In this document: positions 17,030 through 25,043 of the stretch, piece by piece
How the letters are laid out: every line of letters starts with the position of its first letter
Position numbering within the stretch: the first letter of the stretch is position 1
Source: an uncultured Opitutia bacterium
Lineage (GTDB): Bacteria > Verrucomicrobiota > Verrucomicrobiia > Opitutales > Opitutaceae
Length of the DNA: 42,851 nucleotides
Direction: 5' to 3'
NCBI GenBank assembly: GCA_903896015.1
Contig: CAITWF010000047.1
Location: 1-42,851 of the forward strand
The notes under the pieces: model-generated
Told to the model about the DNA's origin: nothing
What the model saw: the letters and a program-made list of their open reading frames with translations, nothing else
Databases searched by the model: none
Program-made: the position numbers and the translations under genes

Positions 17030-18570
17030 CACGAATGCGATGGATTCGCAGCTGGGAGCGCACCCTTCCAACCCGCGCGCCACTGCGCCGTCAATCGCTC
17101 CACCAGTGCGGAATTCTCGGGCTTTGCCGCAATATTCACGTTTTCCTGTGGGTCAGTTTGATGATCGTAAAGTTCGACGGCGTCGATTTGCGAATGATCG
17201 GCGCGACCGACCCAGACGGTGAAACGGTAACGGTCCGTGCGCATCGAGTAGCCCATCAGTCCGCCCTTCTGGCCGCGCGGATACTGGCTGAACGCCGCCT
17301 GCTTCCACGGGCGTGCCGGATTCTCAACCAGCGGTTTAAAGCTGACGCCCTCCAGGCCGTCGGGCTGCGGTACGCCGGCGAGATCGCAGAGTGTCGGATA
17401 AATGTCGACGAACTCCACCAGCGCGTCGCTGTGCGCACCGGTGTTCTTCATGCCGGGAACGGAGAGTATTAGCGGAGCGTTGGTGTCGTTTTCGGTGTTG
17501 GTGTGCTTCCCCCACGCGGCGTGCTCGCCGAGTTTCCAACCGTGGTCGCCCCACAGCACGACGATGGTAGTCTTGCTGAGACCAAGGCGGTCCAGTTCGG
17601 CCAGCACGCGGCCAATTTGGGCGTCGGCGTAGCTCACGCCGGCGAAGTAGGCTTGCTTGAGCTGGCGCGCGAGTTCCGCCGGGATCGGGCCGGTCGCAGG
17701 TACGCCCTTGTAGGCGCGCATCTCGCCGTCGTTCGGGTTGACGGCATAGCTCGGCGCGCCTTCGGGGAGAAACGGATTGGGCGCGAGATCGATTTCCGCG
17801 GGGTTGTAGAGATCCCAGTATTTTTTCGGCGCGACCCACGGCAGATGCGGCTTGCGGAAGCCGACCGCGAGGAAGAAGGGACCGGACCGTTTGCTGATGG
17901 CCCGTAGGTCGGCGATCGCGAGGTCGGTGATCTTGCCGTCTTCATAATAGTTGTCGGGCACGTCGGCATTCTCGAAGACCGGACCGCGCGAATTGGCCAC
18001 GGTGGGCACCTTCTCCTTTTTGCCGTCCGGCCCTTTTTTGTTTTTCTTTCCCTTGGCCGGCGTGTCGGCGGGGTAGATGTCGTCATCGGCCGGCGCATCG
18101 CGATACGCCGCGTTTTCGGGCAAGGCATAAACGGGCGCCTTGGGATCCTCCCACGGCACGGACCACGTGCGAGGATCGTTCAGCCCGGGGTGATAAATCT
18201 TGCCCACGCCCTGAACGAAGTAGCCGCTGCGCTGGAACTGTTCGCCGAGGGTAATCACTTCCGGCAAGGCGACGCGAAACGAGGTCACCAAGTCCCAGAC
18301 TTTCGACGTGTCGGGCCGGGTGCCGGTCATCACGACGGTGCGCGACGGCGAACACACCGCCTGCTGCACGTAGGCGCGATTGAAGACGATGCCGGACTTG
18401 GCGAGCGCGTCGATGTTTGGACTCTTGATATAGTTTTTGCCGTAGCAGCCGAGCTCCGGGCGCAAGTCATCTACGGCGATGAAGAGCACGTTGGGGCGCT
18501 GGGCCGGATCGGCGGCGCGAGCCAGCCCGCAAGCCAGCAAACAGGGAACGAGGCGGAGGAGCAGTTTCAT
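17029..18570 (-). CDS. secreted sulfatase, iduronate-2-sulfatase-like
   Basis: This 513-residue S1 sulfatase has a signal peptide (MKLLLRLVPCLLACGLARAA). It has the metal-binding pair Asp34/Asp35 in FIAVDDLRPELG, the formylglycine motif with Cys73 in AVCSPSRTVVMTG followed by TRPDTSKVWDL, and VVLWGDHGWKLGEH near residue 355. The phrases DDLRPELG and TRPDT..VWDL are hallmarks of iduronate-2-sulfatase-like enzymes, which remove 2-O-sulfate from uronates; in bacteria the branch also serves algal glycans. A Lys-rich insert (PAKGKKNKKGPDGKKEK) sits near residue 190. It is a close paralogue of the sulfatase at 20977-22539. The start at 18570 is set by the signal peptide. Confidence 0.93.
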   Translation of the reverse strand: MKLLLRLVPCLLACGLARAADPAQRPNVLFIAVDDLRPELGCYGKNYIKSPNIDALAKSGIVFNRAYVQQAVCSPSRTVVMTGTRPDTSKVWDLVTSFRVALPEVITLGEQFQRSGYFVQGVGKIYHPGLNDPRTWSVPWEDPKAPVYALPENAAYRDAPADDDIYPADTPAKGKKNKKGPDGKKEKVPTVANSRGPVFENADVPDNYYEDGKITDLAIADLRAISKRSGPFFLAVGFRKPHLPWVAPKKYWDLYNPAEIDLAPNPFLPEGAPSYAVNPNDGEMRAYKGVPATGPIPAELARQLKQAYFAGVSYADAQIGRVLAELDRLGLSKTTIVVLWGDHGWKLGEHAAWGKHTNTENDTNAPLILSVPGMKNTGAHSDALVEFVDIYPTLCDLAGVPQPDGLEGVSFKPLVENPARPWKQAAFSQYPRGQKGGLMGYSMRTDRYRFTVWVGRADHSQIDAVELYDHQTDPQENVNIAAKPENSALVERLTAQWRAGWKGALPAANPSHS

Positions 18571-18640
18571 GGATTTGAACGGAGCGAGGGCGAGTGAAAT
18601 GTGCGCGCGAGATTGCGGCACGAATTTTTCGTCGGCGGAT

Positions 18641-20194
18641 CTAGTTTCCGCGGGCCTTGTGTTTCTTGACCGGGGCCGTCGTGGAGGTCAGCCCGGCGGG
18701 AGCCGGACCTTCGAGCGAGAGGTCGCCCGCCTGGCGACGCGCGATGATCCAAGCCGGGCCGACGTCGTCGGGGGTGAGCGGCTTGAAGCCGGCCGCTTCC
18801 TTGGCCTCGCTCCAGTCGGCCACGATCTCGCGTGTGGCGAATCCTTCCGCAGCCGCTGGCAGGCGGTTCGTGCCGCCCAGGAGCACATTCCCGACAAAAC
18901 GGTTGGGCAGAAATTTAAGTCCATCCAACGGCGCCCTGACGTCCGGAGTGGCGCCCGCGACTGAGACGCCGCCTTGCGGACGCACAAAACGGTTGTTCTC
19001 GAAGAGGCACTCCTCGGGCAGCAAAACCTGCTGTGAAGCCGGCCAGTGCTTCTTGTAGTCCGCTCCAATTTCCAAATCGAGATCGGCGTTACCTACGAGG
19101 ACGTTGTCGGTCAGCGTCAGAAACTTAACCTGCGGGTAAGTGGGGATGAGCACCTCCGCTTTACGTCCCTTCGCCCCGCCGCCCCGCTGAGGTTTCAGGT
19201 CGGCCTTGAAGTCGGCGGTCAGGGCATGGTCGATAAATTCGCCGCAGGATACCCGGATGCCATAGCCGCAGTGGGAGACAAAGTTTCCGCGGACCGTGTT
19301 GTGCTGGCCGGACATCCGCAGACCTTCCGCTCCAGAAACGCCCTGACCGAGAATGATATTCCCGGCGACCGTGTTGTGATTGCCGCGGCGGATATTGAGA
19401 CAACCCCGCGTGGCGAGAATCGTGTTCTGGAGCACCTGGTTGTAGTTGGACTTTAGCGAAATGATTTCGACGCCCTCGCCATCGGCGTGATCGAACAGGT
19501 TGCCCTGGATGAGGAAATAGGCGCCGTCGTCATCCCGATCTTCCATCTTGCCCGTGCCCCACACACGGATGTCCTCGCGCCCATTGCCATCGCGGTAGGG
19601 GATGTTCTTAAAATAGGAGCGCACGACGGCGTTGTGGCGGCTGCTCTCAAGCGCGTTGCCGATGAGCGGCTCCAGATTGGCTTTCCCCTTGAAGTAGCAC
19701 CGGTCGATGACGTTGCTGTCGCCCTGAAAGAAAACCCAATAGTAGTTGGTCTCAAACACCGCCGGGTTGTAGTCCACGATCGCTGTATTCCGAACGAGGC
19801 CATGGTGGGAATTAAACTGGATGACTGCGCCCGACTTGATCGCACCGTTTTGAAACAGCAACCCGTCGACGGTCACGTAGGGCGCGTTAATTTCCAGACG
19901 GGAGGATCCACTCAGCGTGACCTGGCCCGGAATTTCGGCCCGGAGGACCACGGGCTGGCCAAATTCCCCTCCCTTGGTAGGCACGATTTGGACGTCCTTC
20001 CATTCGCCAGCCTTCAGCGTGATGACATCGCCCGGCCTCGCGCTTTTAAGCGCCGATGCAAGCTCGGATGATTTCTGAACCAGCACTTCGCGGGCTTCCA
20101 AGGACGCAGCCGCCGGGCCCGTCGTCGAAAATACGAGTCCAAGAAAAACAAAATTTCCCTGATGCAGGGAGTGAATCAGGCGGCGGAGAATCAT
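18641..20194 (-). CDS. polysaccharide lyase family 6 (chondroitinase-B/alginate-lyase-like)
   Basis: This 517-residue protein has a signal peptide (residues about 1-30) and then a right-handed parallel beta-helix. Family 6 signatures are DVITLKAGEWKDVQI (55-70), PYVTVDGLLFQNGAI (105-119), GREDIRVWG (205-213), the core VEIISLKSNYNQ (242-253) and LNIRRGNHNTV (266-276). The Lys in EIISLKS (248) and the Arg pair in NIRRG (269-270) match the catalytic Lys250 and Arg271 of Pedobacter chondroitinase B almost by number. Family 6 enzymes cleave by beta-elimination next to a uronate, mostly in alginate and in some members dermatan sulfate. Alginate carries no sulfate, so the five sulfatases around this gene favour a sulfated substrate. 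It lies sixth in the operon. Confidence 0.88.
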   Translation of the reverse strand: MILRRLIHSLHQGNFVFLGLVFSTTGPAAASLEAREVLVQKSSELASALKSARPGDVITLKAGEWKDVQIVPTKGGEFGQPVVLRAEIPGQVTLSGSSRLEINAPYVTVDGLLFQNGAIKSGAVIQFNSHHGLVRNTAIVDYNPAVFETNYYWVFFQGDSNVIDRCYFKGKANLEPLIGNALESSRHNAVVRSYFKNIPYRDGNGREDIRVWGTGKMEDRDDDGAYFLIQGNLFDHADGEGVEIISLKSNYNQVLQNTILATRGCLNIRRGNHNTVAGNIILGQGVSGAEGLRMSGQHNTVRGNFVSHCGYGIRVSCGEFIDHALTADFKADLKPQRGGGAKGRKAEVLIPTYPQVKFLTLTDNVLVGNADLDLEIGADYKKHWPASQQVLLPEECLFENNRFVRPQGGVSVAGATPDVRAPLDGLKFLPNRFVGNVLLGGTNRLPAAAEGFATREIVADWSEAKEAAGFKPLTPDDVGPAWIIARRQAGDLSLEGPAPAGLTSTTAPVKKHKARGN

Positions 20195-20207
20195 GGGCGG
20201 CGCAACC

Positions 20208-20975
20208 TCATTGGGACGTGGCCGGCGCGTTCACCTTGAAGTGGCGAATCACGAGGTGGCTGCGGACGGTGCGAAAGGCAAAGTAGCCACCATTCAGCGG
20301 ATGAGGATCCGCATAGGAAAAGATTTTTTCGCCGTCCCGCCAGAATTCCGCGGTACCGTCCCGTACCACAAGTTTGATCTGATAGGCGTGATTGGGTTTC
20401 AGCAAAAATTGAGGGGCGCGCAGATCGTGTTCGGGCAGCAGCGGGCGCTCAGGTGTGCCATCGTATCGGCGGAACCGCGTCGTCGTGTTCTTGTTGCCAC
20501 CGTAACCCACATAATAGGTCAGCAAGCTGTCATAATCGGCAAAACGCCCGGAACGCCCGGCGGGCAACGAGCCATCCGGTCGGGCCGGATCCTGCGCCAT
20601 CCAAAAACAATTCAGATCGGACAGGCGATCGTTTGGGCCGCCGGACGTCACGACCTCGGCCTCATAGGAGATTACCACCGGCGCGGTCAACCGGTGACGA
20701 AACCACAACGTCGTGCCGCCGACGTCCTCGATCACCAGCGCTCCCGCCTTCGCCGCGACGCTGCCGCCGGTGACTTGCTCGGCGGACCATTGGTCGAGGC
20801 CCCGATCAAACTCTTCGCCGAAGAGGAGAGCGCCCGGGCGCTCCGCCGCGGGCAGGTGTCGCGCTGTTCCAAGCAGCAGTGCGACGACCGTGAGCCGTCC
20901 GATCCAGCGGCGGACGACGCGCGTGCGGTTCGACGCGCCGGTCGTCCTGTGCGTGTGTTGGCGGAATACGAGCAT
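20208..20975 (-). CDS. secreted DUF6250-like beta-sandwich protein
   Basis: This 255-residue protein has a long basic N-terminus and a signal segment (LTVVALLLGTARHLPAAE). It is then all-beta with the motifs NDRLSDLNCFWMAQDP, YYVGYGGNKNTTTRFRRYD, LLKPNHAYQIKLVV, DGEKIFSY and GGYFAFRTVRSHLVIRHFKV. The set matches what I recall of DUF6250, a concanavalin-like sandwich found in glycan-use loci of Bacteroidetes and Verrucomicrobia with no settled activity. It starts one base after the upstream sulfatase stop and ends 13 bases before the family 6 lyase, so it belongs to that operon. A lectin, lyase or hydrolase role is possible; I cannot choose. Confidence 0.75.
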   Translation of the reverse strand: MLVFRQHTHRTTGASNRTRVVRRWIGRLTVVALLLGTARHLPAAERPGALLFGEEFDRGLDQWSAEQVTGGSVAAKAGALVIEDVGGTTLWFRHRLTAPVVISYEAEVVTSGGPNDRLSDLNCFWMAQDPARPDGSLPAGRSGRFADYDSLLTYYVGYGGNKNTTTRFRRYDGTPERPLLPEHDLRAPQFLLKPNHAYQIKLVVRDGTAEFWRDGEKIFSYADPHPLNGGYFAFRTVRSHLVIRHFKVNAPATSQ

Positions 20976-20976
20976 C

Positions 20977-22539
20977 TCAGGGCATGCGCGCGAGGGGGAG
21001 GGCGCCCGCGGGACCCTTGCGCCACTGCGTCATCAGCTTCTCGACGAGTTCGCCGTTGGCGGGGTCCTTGGCGATGTTGGTGTTCTCCTGCGGATCGTAG
21101 AGTTCGTCGTAGAGCTCGACGGCATCGATCTTCGAGTGGTCGTCGCGCGCCACCCAGACTGTGAGGCGGTAGCGTTCGGTGCGCATCGAGTAGCCCATGA
21201 GTGGTCCGCGGTGTGTCTGACCGGCGCCGCGCGGATACTGGCTGAACGCCGCCTGCTTCCACGGGCGGTTCGGATCGTCGAGAAGGGGCTTGAAGCTGAG
21301 ACCCTCGAGGTGCTTCGGCAGCGGCAGTCCGGCGAGTTCGGAAAGCGTCGGATAAATGTCCACGAATTCCACGAAGGACTTGGAATGCGCGCCCGCCGAC
21401 TTCATGCCGGGCACCGAGAGGATCAACGCGGTGTTAGTGTCGTTCTCGCAGGTGCTGTGTTTGCACCAAGCATCGTGCTCGCCGAGCTTCCAGCCGTGAT
21501 CGCCCCAGAGAATGATGATGGTGTTCTTGCGCAGGCCGAGCCGGTCGAGCTCGTCCACCACTTTGCCGATTTGAGCGTCGGTGTAGCTGATTGAGGCGTA
21601 GTAGCCGTGCTTGAGGGTGCGCGCGAGATCGTCGGGGATTGAGGTGGTGGGGATGCCGTAGTAGTTTCGCAGTTCGCCGCCGGGAAGAATCGCGTAGTCG
21701 GGCGCGTCTTTCGGTCGAAATTTATTCGGAGCGAGTTCGATCTTCGCCGGATCGTAGAGATCCCAGTATTTCTTCGGCGAGACGAAGGGCAGGTGCGGCT
21801 TGATGAAGCCGACCGCGAGGAAGAAGGGCTCCTTTTTCTTGCTGATTTCCTGGAGCGTCGAGACTGCGAGGTCCGCGACTTTGCCGTCTTGGTAGAAATT
21901 GTCAGGCACGTCGGCGCACTCGTAGGCCGGGCCGCGGGAGTTGATTCCGCCGGCCGTGGTTTCGTCGAACGACGCGGGCGCCTTGGCCTTGCCTTTGGCT
22001 TTGCCTGCGCCCTTTGCAGCTGGAGCTTTGCCATCGTCGTCGGGATCAACCTCGAAGCGGCGCTCGTTGAGCTTCACGTTTTCCGGGAGGGCATAGACCG
22101 GTGACTTGGGCGTGCCCCACGGCACAGACCACGACAATGGATCATCGTAGCCGCCGTGATAAATTTTGCCCATGCCTTGGACGAAATAGCCGTTGTTCTT
22201 GAACAACTGGGGCAGCGTCACGACATCGGGCAGGGCCGCGCGGAAATGCGTCACGAGGTCCCAAACTTTGGTGGTGTCGGGCCGCGTGCCGGTCATGAGA
22301 CTTGAGCGCGTTGGCGAGCAGACGGCCTGCTGGCAATAGGCGTGGTGAAACGTGATGCCTGACTGCGCGAGCCGATCCATGTTCGGGCTGTGGATGTAGG
22401 TCGCGCCGTAGGCGCCAAACTCGGGTCGCATGTCATCGACGGCGATGAAGAGGATGTTGGGTCGCTCTGCCGGAGCGGCGGCGCGGGCAAGCCCGAGCGC
22501 GAAAACGCAACTCGCGGTGAGGGAGAAAAATAATTTCAT
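20977..22539 (-). CDS. secreted sulfatase, iduronate-2-sulfatase-like (paralogue of 17029-18570)
   Basis: This 520-residue S1 sulfatase has a signal peptide (MKLFFSLTASCVFALGLARA). The metal pair is in FIAVDDMRPEFG (Asp35/Asp36) and the formylglycine Cys74 is in AVCSPTRSSLMTG, followed by TRPDTTKVWDL. Other signs are IIILWGDHGWKLGEH near residue 355 and a C-terminal QYPRGAG..MGYSMRTERYRLTVWV block shared with the other copy. It carries its own Lys/Ala/Gly-rich insert (AAKGAGKAKGKAKAP) near residue 190, in the same place as the insert of its paralogue but with different sequence. Two related enzymes in one operon suggest two sulfate positions or two fragment sizes. The start at 22539 is set by the signal peptide; no strong ribosome-binding site is visible. 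Confidence 0.93.
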   Translation of the reverse strand: MKLFFSLTASCVFALGLARAAAPAERPNILFIAVDDMRPEFGAYGATYIHSPNMDRLAQSGITFHHAYCQQAVCSPTRSSLMTGTRPDTTKVWDLVTHFRAALPDVVTLPQLFKNNGYFVQGMGKIYHGGYDDPLSWSVPWGTPKSPVYALPENVKLNERRFEVDPDDDGKAPAAKGAGKAKGKAKAPASFDETTAGGINSRGPAYECADVPDNFYQDGKVADLAVSTLQEISKKKEPFFLAVGFIKPHLPFVSPKKYWDLYDPAKIELAPNKFRPKDAPDYAILPGGELRNYYGIPTTSIPDDLARTLKHGYYASISYTDAQIGKVVDELDRLGLRKNTIIILWGDHGWKLGEHDAWCKHSTCENDTNTALILSVPGMKSAGAHSKSFVEFVDIYPTLSELAGLPLPKHLEGLSFKPLLDDPNRPWKQAAFSQYPRGAGQTHRGPLMGYSMRTERYRLTVWVARDDHSKIDAVELYDELYDPQENTNIAKDPANGELVEKLMTQWRKGPAGALPLARMP

Positions 22540-22574
22540 GGAGGCGGAACGGATTGGGAGGGAAGTCGCGAGGC

Positions 22575-24980
22575 TCAAAACCGGCTGCCCTTGTGATTGA
22601 TAGTGTAGGTGAAGACGAACGAACGTCCATCGCCCAAGAGCCGCGTCGTTGCGCCACTGGTGCCGGCGCGGAGATAGGCCTTATCAAAGGCGTTGTTGAT
22701 GTTGATCGCGAAGGTGTGCGTCAGGTGGCCTTGGGTTTGGAGTCGGTAGCGGACCCCGAGGCTCCAAAGATTGTAGGAGGGGGCCTTGAGCGCCCATTGG
22801 CCGGTGGAAAATGTGACGATCGGCACGCGGTTAACCGTGACGAGATTGTCGCCGGCGGTCGGCGCTTCGGTCGGTGTCGCGCCGACAAATGTGACGCCGA
22901 GATTGGCGGAAAAACCTTTCACGCCGCCGCGGGTCGGCGCGTATTTGAGACTGACGCTGCCGTTATAAGGCGCGACGTATTGAACCTTGCGACCGACGGC
23001 CTCGGGACTGGCACTACCATAATTGGTGTAGATCGAATGCACATTGCCGTAGCTGACGAGAAAGGAGAGTTCGTCCGTCATGACCCAGTTAACGTCGGCC
23101 TCAAAACCGCGGACTAATTGATTGCCGTCCCGGCGATTCACCGAGAGTCCCGTGTTGGGATCGAAATCGCTGACCTGGACGTTCTGACGGGTGACGTAGT
23201 AGCCGCAGAGCGTGTAGTTGAGGTGCTCGTTGAGCAGGGAGCCCTTGAAGCCGTAATCCCAACCTTCCGCGGTTTCAGATTTATAGGTGGGATTGGCGAC
23301 ATCGACGGGGTTGTCACCTTGGGCGATGAAGTAGCTCTGACTCCAGTTGGCGAAGACCCGGAAATTATCCTTCAGTTTGTAGTTTACGCCCATGTTGGGT
23401 TTGAGCGCCGTCAGTGTCTTGTCGATCATGTCGCCGACATGGTAGTTCGGGAGAAAGGGAGTGAACGACGAGGCGGCCGTGAGGAAATCCTGCTCGCGGT
23501 AGCGGATGTTATCGAAGCGGGCGCCGGCAAAGGCCAGCAACTTGCCTGAGAAGAAACTCGATTGTTGACGCAGGAGTCCGCCGGTCACCGTGGTGCGGCG
23601 GTGCATGATGCGTGTGGGAACCAGCCCGGCCGACTGCCAGAAGTATTTGGTGAAATAGTTAATCGTTCCGATCGGATTAAGATTGGTGTCCAATGGTACG
23701 ACGCGCGCCGTGTTCCAGGCGACGATATCGGGATTGGTCGAGGTGCCGTATTGGACCGTCGGGTCCCAGCGGTAGTAGTCATTGACGTCGAACGTCACCA
23801 ACGTGCGGTGTTCGATTTTGTGGTCATTGGTCCAGTAGTGGGCGAGCAGGTCGCCCTGGAAGCCGCCGCCGTCCTCATTGATGATGCCGCGGGTGGGATT
23901 CGCAGTGCGGGTGGTGGAAGGGGCCGCGTTGATCGCAGCAGACGAGGTGTCGACAACGATGGTGCCCCAATTGAGGTTGCTGTTATAGTCCCAGCGCCGG
24001 GCGCGATAGTAATTGCTCGAGACGCGGGCACTGAAGACGGAGTTGAAGCTCTTTTCGTAGATACCCGTCATCGAGGTGTTGCCGCGTTCAAGCCAGCTGA
24101 CCGGACCCATTTCGTTCACGCCGGCAAGATTCAAGGCGTAGCCAACCGCGACGTCGTCGGCATCGGCGGTCGCCGAGGTCCCCGTGCCTTTCTTGTCGAG
24201 AATCATCGGGGCCGTCGCCAGCGGGGAGTTGCGATACTGATCGAAATATTCGAGGGAGAAAAAGGCCTTTGATTTGTCGGGAAACACATGGTCGATCGCC
24301 AGGTAGGCCTCCTTGTTGTGGATGTTGGAGTAAGGCACGTCGTAGCCGCGCTTGTAGTCGCTCACGCTCACAAGGTAGTCGGTCTTGCCGAGTTTTTCCT
24401 GGAAGAGCGGGCCCGTGGTCTCGGCCGTGACCCGCTTGGTGTCGTAGTCGCCGTAGTTGAACGAGAGCTGATTGCTCGCGGTCGACTTGGGCGCCTTGGA
24501 GATCATGTTCATCATGCCGCCAGGAGATGAGCGGCCATAGATGGCGGCGCTCGGGCCCTTGATGATTTCAATGCGATCAATGTTGCTGGAACCGTAACGG
24601 CCGAGACGGAAAAATCCGTCACGCAGCTGGTTCGAGGACGTGAAGCCGCGCAGGACGAAGTTGCCGCCGACGTCGAGTCCGGTGAACCCGCCGATCTGGG
24701 TGACATTGTCGCCCAAATCGAAAATGCCGAAGTCCTCCATGAACTCACTGGTCATCACGTTGACGCTGTAGGGCAGGTCGATGATTTGGGTCTTCACCCG
24801 ACTCCCGGTCATCGTCTCCGACGCGCCGTAACCGCCCACGGTGCTCGCCGTAACCTCGAAGTCGGAGAGTTGGACGGCCTCGGACTTGGCTGGGGCGGGC
24901 GTTGTCTGAGCGCAGAGTTTTCCAAAGGCAAAAAAGGCTGCGAGGAGCGCGATGGGGAAGCGGAGGGGAGGGTAATGCAT
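22575..24980 (-). CDS. TonB-dependent outer-membrane receptor
   Basis: This 801-residue receptor has a signal peptide (ALLAAFFAFGKLCAQT), a TonB-box-like SEAVQLSDFEVTAS near residue 34 and a plug with IDRIEIIKGPSAAIYGRSSP near residue 135. A long beta-barrel follows, ending in an aromatic residue (GSRF). As with the receptor at 3312 it lacks the SusC N-terminal extension and no SusD is present. It is third in the sulfatase operon, so it probably imports the sulfated oligosaccharides or the products of surface cleavage. The two receptors of the window differ throughout, which argues against recent duplication. Confidence 0.93.
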   Translation of the reverse strand: MHYPPLRFPIALLAAFFAFGKLCAQTTPAPAKSEAVQLSDFEVTASTVGGYGASETMTGSRVKTQIIDLPYSVNVMTSEFMEDFGIFDLGDNVTQIGGFTGLDVGGNFVLRGFTSSNQLRDGFFRLGRYGSSNIDRIEIIKGPSAAIYGRSSPGGMMNMISKAPKSTASNQLSFNYGDYDTKRVTAETTGPLFQEKLGKTDYLVSVSDYKRGYDVPYSNIHNKEAYLAIDHVFPDKSKAFFSLEYFDQYRNSPLATAPMILDKKGTGTSATADADDVAVGYALNLAGVNEMGPVSWLERGNTSMTGIYEKSFNSVFSARVSSNYYRARRWDYNSNLNWGTIVVDTSSAAINAAPSTTRTANPTRGIINEDGGGFQGDLLAHYWTNDHKIEHRTLVTFDVNDYYRWDPTVQYGTSTNPDIVAWNTARVVPLDTNLNPIGTINYFTKYFWQSAGLVPTRIMHRRTTVTGGLLRQQSSFFSGKLLAFAGARFDNIRYREQDFLTAASSFTPFLPNYHVGDMIDKTLTALKPNMGVNYKLKDNFRVFANWSQSYFIAQGDNPVDVANPTYKSETAEGWDYGFKGSLLNEHLNYTLCGYYVTRQNVQVSDFDPNTGLSVNRRDGNQLVRGFEADVNWVMTDELSFLVSYGNVHSIYTNYGSASPEAVGRKVQYVAPYNGSVSLKYAPTRGGVKGFSANLGVTFVGATPTEAPTAGDNLVTVNRVPIVTFSTGQWALKAPSYNLWSLGVRYRLQTQGHLTHTFAININNAFDKAYLRAGTSGATTRLLGDGRSFVFTYTINHKGSRF

Positions 24981-25043
24981 AGCGGTTGGGTTGTAGGTTG
25001 GCTTAAAAAAGGGACGGAGAAGCAGAGCGAAGGGCAGGCGGCG

